A DNA stretch of 5,745 nt from JAQIBY01 sp964615585 (GTDB lineage Bacteria > Bacteroidota > Bacteroidia > Bacteroidales > ML635J-15): the NCBI GenBank assembly GCA_964615585.1, contig CAZTNS010000176.1:1-5745 (forward strand), read 5' to 3'. Below, in pieces: positions 1-5,745 of this stretch (positions are counted from its first letter, which is position 1; each line of letters starts with the position of its first letter). The notes beneath the pieces are model-generated. The model saw only the letters and a list, made by a program, of their open reading frames with translations, was not told where the DNA came from and did no database searches. The position numbers and the translations under genes are program-made.

Positions 1-125
1 ATCATTTAATGGATTAAAGAATATTAAAACGAATAATTATAATCACATAAATTTTCACTTTTAGATATTCCTGATTTTCCACTAAGTTTGCAGTAGAACC
101 TATTCATTTAATATTTTGCTCAAGA

Positions 126-1487
126 TCACCGCACAACCACTTTCCGGAAATACGTGCCCGATTCCGTTGTCAGTTTTATCAGGTAAATGCCTGATTGTTG
201 TTTCATGGCAACATCAAAGGTATAGTGATTGTTATCGAGAACCATCTCATCCATTTTCTTCCCGGTAACATCAAAGATTTCGATTTTTTGAATTGGTGCA
301 TGTTCTGATTTAACGGTGATTCTGCCACCGGTGGGATTGGGGTAAATTACAAAATTATCAAGCTTGCTGGTGTTGATTGAATTGCCCGGCAAAACTTCAA
401 TGGTTTTGGTTAACATATCACCACAATCATTTGAATTGTAAGCATATAAAGTGACTGTGTACATTCCTGCCTCCTGGTATGTATGCGAAGGATTAAGCTC
501 GTCAGAAGTGTTGCCATCACCAAAATACCAAAAAACAGAATCATTGGTATTGCCGTTATAGGAAAAATAAACAACCGGATCAGCCATGTAAACAACGCTG
601 TCAGATACAGTAAAGCCTGCATCTGAAAAGCCCAGGTTACCAACGGTAATATCAAAGGTGTCACGGCAAAGATCATAGGGAGATGGCCACCATGGGGACT
701 CGTTTTGGCCTTCATAAACCATTTCCACATCATAATTTCCGGCCGGAATGTTTGTTTGTACGGTATCATAAGGGTCATTCATATCCAGTCCCGCTGTGTC
801 AATCCAATGGAAAGCAAGCGGGTAACTGTCAGGAATAAAAACAACACTGCCGTTTCCCATCAAACATGAATCGGGGGTTATTTCCAATTCATAACCAGGT
901 ACAGGAGGTTCATGGATTACCGTATCGTTGATTTCTGACCGGCAACCAAAGCGGTTTTGAACCTGCATGCCAATATTGTGTACTGTATCTCCATCCTCCC
1001 AGTGGGCTAATATGCGATAATTGCCCGTTGTATCAGAAATTGGAGGCCAGATGCTGTCAACAATACCACCATGCAATTCCCATTCATACACCGGATGATA
1101 ATCTTCATTGGCTTCAATGGAAGCCGGCTCACCGAAACAACGCGGCGGAATAATGGTGAAATCTGCCGATGGAATTTCATAACGAATAACTTGGTGTGCC
1201 ACAGAATCCGATGATGTGCTGCCTTCCACAACCAGGCTGACTGTTACGGTATCGGCTATGTTTATTGTCCCGATTGAGAATGTATATTCTTCAGGCCCAT
1301 CTCCGGTTAAGAGGATGTCATCCTGGTACCATGCCCTGGATATGACATTTTCTCCAGTGCTTACATCGGTGACGGTTATTTCGTTTCCGCATATTGTGTC
1401 ATCGTATGAAAATTCCGCTGTTATTTGTGCCAATGATGCCGTTGTCATTAGGCTGAAAATTAAAAAGGTAAACGTTATTTTTTTCAT
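126..1487 (-). CDS. Secreted PKD/SprB-like multidomain protein with T9SS type A sorting domain (paralogue A, short form)
   Basis: Probable cell-surface or secreted adhesin-like protein of 453 aa; no catalytic motif is visible. Residues 1-20 form a Sec signal peptide (MKK, hydrophobic core, cleavage after SLA before Q21). Residues 22-98 are a degenerate PKD-like beta domain with a central RAWYQDD segment. Residues 106-190 are a second Ig/PKD-like domain (TIIPPRCFGEP, WELHGG). Residues 200-283 resemble a SprB-type repeat (DSC..GNGSV, then IPAGNYDV and a closing Cys274). Residues 287-366 are a typical PKD domain with WYFGDG at 320-325 and the following HTY..AGMYTVTL. Residues 376-453 are a T9SS type A sorting domain (YPNPTGG, DVTGKK, SGIYLIK, terminal RKVVVR). 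In the family this C-terminal domain directs passage through the type IX system and is usually removed. The ATG at 1487 directly precedes the signal peptide; the stop is TGA. The gene lies downstream of paralogue B and shares two perfectly identical blocks with it. Function beyond surface display is inferred. Confidence 0.93.
   Translation of the reverse strand: MKKITFTFLIFSLMTTASLAQITAEFSYDDTICGNEITVTDVSTGENVISRAWYQDDILLTGDGPEEYTFSIGTINIADTVTVSLVVEGSTSSDSVAHQVIRYEIPSADFTIIPPRCFGEPASIEANEDYHPVYEWELHGGIVDSIWPPISDTTGNYRILAHWEDGDTVHNIGMQVQNRFGCRSEINDTVIHEPPVPGYELEITPDSCLMGNGSVVFIPDSYPLAFHWIDTAGLDMNDPYDTVQTNIPAGNYDVEMVYEGQNESPWWPSPYDLCRDTFDITVGNLGFSDAGFTVSDSVVYMADPVVYFSYNGNTNDSVFWYFGDGNTSDELNPSHTYQEAGMYTVTLYAYNSNDCGDMLTKTIEVLPGNSINTSKLDNFVIYPNPTGGRITVKSEHAPIQKIEIFDVTGKKMDEMVLDNNHYTFDVAMKQQSGIYLIKLTTESGTYFRKVVVR
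128..967 (-). repeat. 840-bp perfect direct repeat, copy in paralogue A
   Basis: Comparing the two genes line by line shows no mismatch with 1662-2501 (offset 1534). The block starts at the base next to the stop codon difference (TGA here, TAG in B) and ends inside codon 174. It encodes residues 174-453: the end of the second domain, the SprB-like domain, the PKD domain and the T9SS sorting domain. Identity at silent positions points to recent duplication or gene conversion. Confidence 0.97.
1195..1415 (-). repeat. 221-bp perfect direct repeat, copy in paralogue A
   Basis: Identical to 3530-3750 (offset 2335). It encodes residues 25-97 of A, the first domain of the mature protein. One edge lies four residues after the predicted signal-peptide cleavage site, so the signal peptides themselves lie outside the repeat and differ. 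Confidence 0.96.
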
Positions 1488-1659
1488 AATTTTATGAGTT
1501 TAGAGATTGTGTAATCACAATTGTAAATATAATATTTTTATATAAAACAGAAAAATTATCGAAAAACATTGACTTATGTATATTTAAAACCACAGCCATG
1601 CGCTTTAATTATTGTATTTTAACATTCTGTAAGTTAATAGAGAATGGTTATCAGTAAAG
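1488..1659 (-). other. AT-rich spacer between paralogues B and A
   Basis: This 172-bp non-coding spacer must hold the 3' end of B and the leader of A. It contains the inverted repeat at 1506-1521 and a weak 6-bp inverted repeat at 1623-1646 (CATTCT and AGAATG with a 12-base loop) that lacks a convincing U-tract. On the minus strand, TATATTTA near 1522-1531 loosely resembles the Bacteroidota -7 element TAnnTTTG, but no well-spaced -33 element was found. The spacer shows no similarity to the sequence flanking the other side of either paralogue. Confidence 0.5.
1506..1521. promoter_or_regulatory. Perfect inverted repeat upstream of paralogue A, possible operator
   Basis: The sequence reads ATTGTG-N4-CACAAT, two exact 6-bp arms around a 4-bp spacer, 18-33 bases upstream of the ATG at 1487. 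The TTGTG-N4-CACAA layout resembles sites of CRP/FNR-family regulators, but this is only a resemblance. It could equally form a small hairpin in the 5' leader. Nothing similar is visible upstream of paralogue B. Confidence 0.3.
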
Positions 1660-3822
1660 CTACCGCACAACCACTTTCCGGAAATACGTGCCCGATTCCG
1701 TTGTCAGTTTTATCAGGTAAATGCCTGATTGTTGTTTCATGGCAACATCAAAGGTATAGTGATTGTTATCGAGAACCATCTCATCCATTTTCTTCCCGGT
1801 AACATCAAAGATTTCGATTTTTTGAATTGGTGCATGTTCTGATTTAACGGTGATTCTGCCACCGGTGGGATTGGGGTAAATTACAAAATTATCAAGCTTG
1901 CTGGTGTTGATTGAATTGCCCGGCAAAACTTCAATGGTTTTGGTTAACATATCACCACAATCATTTGAATTGTAAGCATATAAAGTGACTGTGTACATTC
2001 CTGCCTCCTGGTATGTATGCGAAGGATTAAGCTCGTCAGAAGTGTTGCCATCACCAAAATACCAAAAAACAGAATCATTGGTATTGCCGTTATAGGAAAA
2101 ATAAACAACCGGATCAGCCATGTAAACAACGCTGTCAGATACAGTAAAGCCTGCATCTGAAAAGCCCAGGTTACCAACGGTAATATCAAAGGTGTCACGG
2201 CAAAGATCATAGGGAGATGGCCACCATGGGGACTCGTTTTGGCCTTCATAAACCATTTCCACATCATAATTTCCGGCCGGAATGTTTGTTTGTACGGTAT
2301 CATAAGGGTCATTCATATCCAGTCCCGCTGTGTCAATCCAATGGAAAGCAAGCGGGTAACTGTCAGGAATAAAAACAACACTGCCGTTTCCCATCAAACA
2401 TGAATCGGGGGTTATTTCCAATTCATAACCAGGTACAGGAGGTTCATGGATTACCGTATCGTTGATTTCTGACCGGCAACCAAAGCGGTTTTGAACCTGC
2501 AGGCTGATGTCATGCACGGTATCGTCTTCGCTGGTGATTGGCCAGTGTACAAGCAGACGGTAATTTCCCGTTGTATCGGAAATGGGGAGCCAGATGCTGT
2601 CAATTATCCCGCCATAAAGTTCCCAGTCATACACAGGATGATAATCTTCATTGGCTTTAATGGAAGCCGGATCTCCAAAACAATTTGGAGGAATGATGGT
2701 AACTTCGGCTGAGGGTTTTCTGGCAAAACGGACGATGACCGTATCCATATCGGTACAGCCATAGTTATTTTCTGTCCAAATGAGTGAGAATGTATCCTCA
2801 TCGGGATTAAGATCGGGATAAAAACTGGTATCTACAGTAACTGTGGCATTGGGATTGGTACTGTCATCCAGAAAAATGCCGGTACTTATATTTACCCAGT
2901 TCCCTGTGGATGCGGATGTAGAATACTGAGCATTGAGTTCTCCTGAATAACCACAAAAAACAGTATCAACGCCGGCATTGGCATCGGGTGGTTCAATAAA
3001 ATGTACTGTCCAGGGTTCAGATGTGTCTGAACAGAAGGAGGGAGGCTCGTTATCGGGATGGTTGCTTTCTATCCAATAGAAATCATAATAGCCGTAATAA
3101 GTGACTTCTACGGTATCATTGTAAGTTTGATTATAAAAATCCACACCGATGGGGGGAACGGCTATCCAATGGCCGTTAACGCCACCGCCGGTATTTTCGG
3201 CACACAGGTTGAATAGTCGCCCGCAAACGGCAGTATCTTCGGGGTCCATCGCCAGTTCGGCTGTTGGTTCCTGCCAAAAAGTAACTATCACAGTATCCAT
3301 ATTTGTACATTCATCGTTGGTTTCCTGCCAGACAAATTCCACGGGACCATACCCTCCACCATAAATTACACAGGTATTTACATCTTCCAAATTATCAAAC
3401 ATACTTCCTGATAAAGGCAACCAACTACCGTCAAACCCTCCTGAAACACCATTAAAGCATGCTTCATTACCACAAACATCAAAATCCTCGCCGGCATCAA
3501 TGTCCGGGATTTCTTTGCACACAATGTCATGTGCCACAGAATCCGATGATGTGCTGCCTTCCACAACCAGGCTGACTGTTACGGTATCGGCTATGTTTAT
3601 TGTCCCGATTGAGAATGTATATTCTTCAGGCCCATCTCCGGTTAAGAGGATGTCATCCTGGTACCATGCCCTGGATATGACATTTTCTCCAGTGCTTACA
3701 TCGGTGACGGTTATTTCGTTTCCGCATATTGTGTCATCGTATGAAAATTCGGCTGTGATCTGGGCATGTACAAATACAGACATGATGCTAAACATCAAAA
3801 ACAAAGGGGCATATTTTTTCAT
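1660..3822 (-). CDS. Secreted PKD/SprB-like multidomain protein with T9SS type A sorting domain (paralogue B, long form)
   Basis: Probable T9SS-exported surface protein of 720 aa and the longer paralogue of the gene at 126-1487. I chose the ATG at 3822. The frame stays open to a TTG at 3846, but that would put eight extra residues before MKK, whereas the ATG gives a 20-residue signal peptide of the same length as in A, cut after VHA before Q21. Residues 22-98 are the PKD-like domain shared with A. Residues 107-371 hold three related modules absent from A. Residues 370-457 are the diverged counterpart of A's second domain. Residues 467-550 are SprB-like, 554-633 a PKD domain (WYFGDG at 587-592), and 643-720 the T9SS type A sorting domain. 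The stop is TAG, unlike A. The many cysteines could form disulfides outside the cell. No enzyme motif is visible; an adhesin or matrix role is inference. Confidence 0.92.
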   Translation of the reverse strand: MKKYAPLFLMFSIMSVFVHAQITAEFSYDDTICGNEITVTDVSTGENVISRAWYQDDILLTGDGPEEYTFSIGTINIADTVTVSLVVEGSTSSDSVAHDIVCKEIPDIDAGEDFDVCGNEACFNGVSGGFDGSWLPLSGSMFDNLEDVNTCVIYGGGYGPVEFVWQETNDECTNMDTVIVTFWQEPTAELAMDPEDTAVCGRLFNLCAENTGGGVNGHWIAVPPIGVDFYNQTYNDTVEVTYYGYYDFYWIESNHPDNEPPSFCSDTSEPWTVHFIEPPDANAGVDTVFCGYSGELNAQYSTSASTGNWVNISTGIFLDDSTNPNATVTVDTSFYPDLNPDEDTFSLIWTENNYGCTDMDTVIVRFARKPSAEVTIIPPNCFGDPASIKANEDYHPVYDWELYGGIIDSIWLPISDTTGNYRLLVHWPITSEDDTVHDISLQVQNRFGCRSEINDTVIHEPPVPGYELEITPDSCLMGNGSVVFIPDSYPLAFHWIDTAGLDMNDPYDTVQTNIPAGNYDVEMVYEGQNESPWWPSPYDLCRDTFDITVGNLGFSDAGFTVSDSVVYMADPVVYFSYNGNTNDSVFWYFGDGNTSDELNPSHTYQEAGMYTVTLYAYNSNDCGDMLTKTIEVLPGNSINTSKLDNFVIYPNPTGGRITVKSEHAPIQKIEIFDVTGKKMDEMVLDNNHYTFDVAMKQQSGIYLIKLTTESGTYFRKVVVR
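1662..2501 (-). repeat. 840-bp perfect direct repeat, copy in paralogue B
   Basis: This is the partner of 128-967. It encodes residues 441-720 of the long paralogue. Identity stops abruptly at 2502, where B reads CTG (Leu441) and A reads ATG (Met174), and beyond that point differences appear every few bases. Confidence 0.97.
2710..3504 (-). repeat. Three degenerate Ig/PKD-like modules inside paralogue B
   Basis: Residues 107-371 of B divide into three related units of about 83-92 residues: roughly 107-189, 190-279 and 280-371. Each opens with a D-x-x-x-CG motif (DFDVCG, DTAVCG, DTVFCG), then has a G-x-W segment (DGSW, NGHW, TGNW), a central W-x-E segment (VWQET, YWIES, IWTEN) and an ending such as CTNMDTVIVTF, CSDTSEPWTVHF or CTDMDTVIVRF, followed by a Pro-containing linker. 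The units are much more diverged from one another than the A/B blocks are. They look like extracellular beta-sandwich modules of the kind found in Bacteroidota surface proteins; the exact family was not determined. Confidence 0.75.
3530..3750 (-). repeat. 221-bp perfect direct repeat, copy in paralogue B
   Basis: This is the partner of 1195-1415 and encodes residues 25-97 of B in the same register. Next to it, A continues into its second domain while B continues into the three-module insert. Confidence 0.96.
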
Positions 3823-3876
3823 GGCGATTTTTTTAGAATGAAACAATGATTTACTATACCACAGACAAAACAGGAT

Positions 3877-3890
3877 GGCAAAATGTTGCC
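3877..3890 (-). terminator. Weak hairpin downstream of the lipoprotein gene
   Basis: GGCAA and TTGCC form a 5-bp stem with a 4-base loop, 29 bases after the TAA stop of the lipoprotein gene. The sequence that follows on the minus strand (ATCCTGTTTTG) has only a short T-run. It overlaps an alternative 5-bp stem (3889-3893 with 3908-3912), so only one of the two could form. It might slow or end transcription before paralogue B, but the signal is weak. Confidence 0.22.
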
Positions 3891-3918
3891 TGGGAATGAA
3901 ATTTTTACCAGGGAAGGA

Positions 3919-4359
3919 TTAATGTTCATAAGAAATCAATCCGGCATAAAGGGTATTGGATTGGCCGTCTGCATTATAAAGGCTAAAAGTGTAATATCCT
4001 GTTTCAAAATAACATACATTTTGAGGCCTTATAGGATCGCTACCCAATGCAGGATATGCCCAATCACTAAGATACGTTGTGTCAGTCGTAGTCACTTTTA
4101 TAGTCAGGGATTCTTCTATGTTTATATCACTCTGGTAATCACTGGTTTCGTCGGGATGTAGATCAAGATATGCCTGACGGAAAAATCCATGACCATTCAC
4201 ATTATAGGAACGATAGTGAATCACCACACTGTCAAACACCATATTTGTATGATTAACAAAGCGAATATGGGCTTCATGATCCGGAAATTCTTCTTCTTTT
4301 TCACAGGCGGTGAACAAAAACGGGAAAACAAGAACTGCTAAAAAAATAATTCTATTCAT
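3919..4359 (-). CDS. Small putative surface lipoprotein of unknown function
   Basis: This 146-aa protein matches no family I recognise. Residues 1-18 form a hydrophobic signal peptide ending in the lipobox LFTAC, with Cys19 as the predicted lipidated residue (signal peptidase II). Directly after it comes EKEEEF, a charged, acidic, Lys-containing stretch. In Bacteroidota such residues just after the cysteine act as a lipoprotein export signal to the outer face of the outer membrane, so surface exposure is plausible. The remaining roughly 120 residues alternate polar and hydrophobic positions (RFVNHTNMVFDSVVIHY, SLTIKVTTTDTTY, GYYTFSLYNADG), which suggests one compact beta-sandwich. There is no further membrane segment and no catalytic motif. 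The start is the ATG at 4359, directly before the signal peptide; an ATG at 4366 is out of frame. The stop is TAA. It lies 91 bp after the glycosyltransferase gene and 96 bp before paralogue B, so co-transcription is possible but unproven. Confidence 0.85.
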   Translation of the reverse strand: MNRIIFLAVLVFPFLFTACEKEEEFPDHEAHIRFVNHTNMVFDSVVIHYRSYNVNGHGFFRQAYLDLHPDETSDYQSDINIEESLTIKVTTTDTTYLSDWAYPALGSDPIRPQNVCYFETGYYTFSLYNADGQSNTLYAGLISYEH

Positions 4360-4450
4360 AATACATGGTTATATATTTTTTTAAACGAAATTATGCTTCC
4401 AAATAGTATAGTTTTTGTCCCTGAAAAGAAGATTACACACAAAACCTGCA

Positions 4451-5662
4451 TCAATTTGCGATTATACCATTTTCTTTCCCTGTTTTCATTACCGATTGCC
4501 AGATGCTCCAGTCTGTATCTCCCCAATGATGGTATATATGCAGGAAAGCAGGGTGAAATGTGGTTTTAAAACCATCATCTGTATATCCTGCCGCTGGTGA
4601 CCATCTGATATCAGGGTTGGCATATTCGGTGATAAAATTGAATTTAACGGGCAGGGTTTTCAAATTTTGCAAGCCAAATTTCCATGCACTTATGGCAAGT
4701 GTGAACTGATCCCGGGTAAGGGTATTCTTGTTTTGAAATTCCTCAATGCTGATTTTTTGCCAGTAATTGAGAAAGCTTTTCGCATGTCTGTCAAACAAAA
4801 AAACACCACCGTTCCAGTGATTCCATTTTTCATGTATGTTAATGTTATAATTAGCTGCAATATATTCCTGCAAATGCAGGCATTCAGGTTTGCGTGGGGT
4901 AATGTTTTGATCATTGAGATTATACCAATTTTTGTTTTTATAGTATATCCCTTGTTGGTTCAGTAATTTTGTCCGGTGATATCGATAATCAAAACTGATC
5001 ATTTTCCCTGCTTTATTGTACCAGCACTTGTTGTGTTTATGGAATGTAAATTCCTCAAGTCTGACCTTTTTTGTAGGTGATAGATATCTCATTAAAAGGT
5101 ATCTCAAAATTTTTAATACATGCTTTACAGGTTGCTTTTTGTACTTGTTAAAAATAGAATTCAGTTGATTCAGATTTTTTATGCTCTCTGTGGTTCCCGG
5201 TTCATAATCCCCAAAATATGCTTTCATTGCATTGTTGAACCCGGCTTTTATTATCTTATATTGAGACAGGCATCCGCAGTTCATTGCATGGGGGCTGAAT
5301 TCATTAAACGGGCAATGGTCCCGGGCAAACAAAACAGGGGAGGGGTCAAAATAAAAAACTTCATCAACCATTGAAGATACAGCCACGACATCGGAATCCA
5401 AATAACAGAATTTGTCCTCATGCATATCCGGTAAATATTTGATCAAACCGGTTTTTAAAAAGATGCTGGCCTGATGATGGGTGAATTTTTCCGGTGTTTT
5501 GATATCTATGATCCTGTCATGCTCAATTTTGTTTTCATTTCGTGTTGTATCAGTAACAACCAAAATGTCAGCTTTGCTGAAATGTCTGAGAAATTTCAGG
5601 CTGAAATTGAGCTTATCAGTATGTTCCTTGTCGCCGCAGACAACAAATACGAAATGATTCAT
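4451..5662 (-). CDS. Glycosyltransferase, GT-A fold, GT8-like
   Basis: This 403-aa protein has no signal peptide and no clear transmembrane helix, so it is probably cytoplasmic and would transfer a sugar from a nucleotide-sugar donor. The N-terminus (FVFVVCGDKEH, then ADILVVTD at 31-38) fits the first strands of a Rossmann-like GT-A domain. FCYLDSDVVAV at 85-95 holds the DxD metal and nucleotide-sugar motif, D89 and D91. WNGGVFLFD at 283-291 matches the NGG acceptor-side motif of GT8-type enzymes, TRDQF at 316-320 contains the usual Asp-Gln pair, and HHWGDTDW at 378-385 resembles the C-terminal H-x-G-x-x-x-W donor-phosphate motif. Between the DxD and NGG motifs, residues about 155-280 are a basic, aromatic-rich stretch that looks longer than in compact GT8 enzymes. 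Donor and acceptor cannot be read from the sequence; surface polysaccharide or glycan assembly is an inference. The start is the ATG at 5662, the stop TGA. It is the most upstream gene of the co-directional set. Confidence 0.82.
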   Translation of the reverse strand: MNHFVFVVCGDKEHTDKLNFSLKFLRHFSKADILVVTDTTRNENKIEHDRIIDIKTPEKFTHHQASIFLKTGLIKYLPDMHEDKFCYLDSDVVAVSSMVDEVFYFDPSPVLFARDHCPFNEFSPHAMNCGCLSQYKIIKAGFNNAMKAYFGDYEPGTTESIKNLNQLNSIFNKYKKQPVKHVLKILRYLLMRYLSPTKKVRLEEFTFHKHNKCWYNKAGKMISFDYRYHRTKLLNQQGIYYKNKNWYNLNDQNITPRKPECLHLQEYIAANYNINIHEKWNHWNGGVFLFDRHAKSFLNYWQKISIEEFQNKNTLTRDQFTLAISAWKFGLQNLKTLPVKFNFITEYANPDIRWSPAAGYTDDGFKTTFHPAFLHIYHHWGDTDWSIWQSVMKTGKENGIIAN

Positions 5663-5745
5663 GATGGGTTTGCCAATAAATATGTCACTATAATTTCTGA
5701 TTCAATTTTATTTGAGGAATCAAGTATAAATAAAAATATACAATA

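Noticed and set aside
1..125. Terminator or further gene downstream of paralogue A
   Set aside because: The stretch is AT-rich with only chance-level short repeats (for example TCATTTAAT at 2-10 and 104-112), no stable hairpin and no coding frame.
410..778. Minus-strand 122-codon frame inside paralogue A, identical to one at 1944-2312
   Set aside because: It is an alternative frame of the 840-bp repeat with no recognisable domain. The overlapping frame encodes a clear PKD domain and sorting signal.
1216..1497. Plus-strand open frame antisense to the start of paralogue A, with a similar one at 3500-3841 antisense to paralogue B
   Set aside because: Both are shadows of the shared 221-bp block and its surroundings. 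They recur only because the DNA is repeated, and the minus-strand frames have clear domains and signal peptides.
1623..1646. Inverted repeat after paralogue B as a rho-independent terminator
   Set aside because: The stem is only 6 bp with a 12-base loop and no clear U-tract follows, so it is not listed as a terminator.
126..3822. Mobile element or transposon explaining the long direct repeats
   Set aside because: The repeats lie inside coding sequence in matching frames. No transposase, terminal inverted repeats or target-site duplications are visible.
3823..3846. N-terminal extension of paralogue B to a TTG codon at 3846
   Set aside because: It would place eight extra residues before the MKK of a normal signal peptide. 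The ATG at 3822 matches the start of paralogue A exactly in signal-peptide length.
3883..4161. Plus-strand 92-codon frame antisense to the lipoprotein gene
   Set aside because: It lies over a minus-strand gene with a convincing signal peptide and lipobox, and its own product shows no recognisable domain.
5663..5745. Promoter for the glycosyltransferase gene, and an inverted repeat TGATTC/GAATCA at 5698-5722
   Set aside because: The region is very AT-rich and offers near matches to TAnnTTTG, but none has a properly spaced TTG element. The short inverted repeat with a 13-base loop is easily explained by chance.

Overview
The window looks like chromosomal DNA from a member of the Bacteroidota. 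Two genes end in a type IX secretion (T9SS) C-terminal sorting domain and carry PKD and SprB-like modules. A third gene has a lipobox followed by an acidic, lysine-containing stretch like the surface-export signals of that phylum. The intergenic DNA is AT-rich and shows no clear Shine-Dalgarno sequences. No tRNA, rRNA, CRISPR array, insertion sequence or integrase was seen.

All four genes lie on the minus strand, so transcription runs from high to low coordinates. First is a GT8-like glycosyltransferase (4451-5662). Next is a small lipoprotein of unknown function (3919-4359). Last come two large secreted multidomain proteins, B (1660-3822, 720 aa) and A (126-1487, 453 aa), which are tandem paralogues. 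The gaps are 91, 96 and 162-172 bp, so nothing forces a single operon. Gene A has its own AT-rich leader containing a perfect inverted repeat.

The most striking feature is the mosaic relationship of A and B. Their last 840 bp are identical base for base (128-967 and 1662-2501), and so is a 221-bp block encoding the start of the mature proteins (1195-1415 and 3530-3750). Between these blocks they differ clearly: a homologous domain has diverged, silent changes included, and B carries roughly 267 extra codons that form three related Ig/PKD-like modules. The signal peptides, stop codons and flanking DNA also differ. This fits a tandem duplication followed by recent gene conversion of the ends, or cassette-like exchange of the central domains.

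A and B are probably exported by Sec, carried over the outer membrane by T9SS and anchored or released at the cell surface as adhesin-like proteins. The lipoprotein is probably also in the envelope. The glycosyltransferase may act in surface polysaccharide or glycan synthesis, but no functional link to A and B can be shown from this window.
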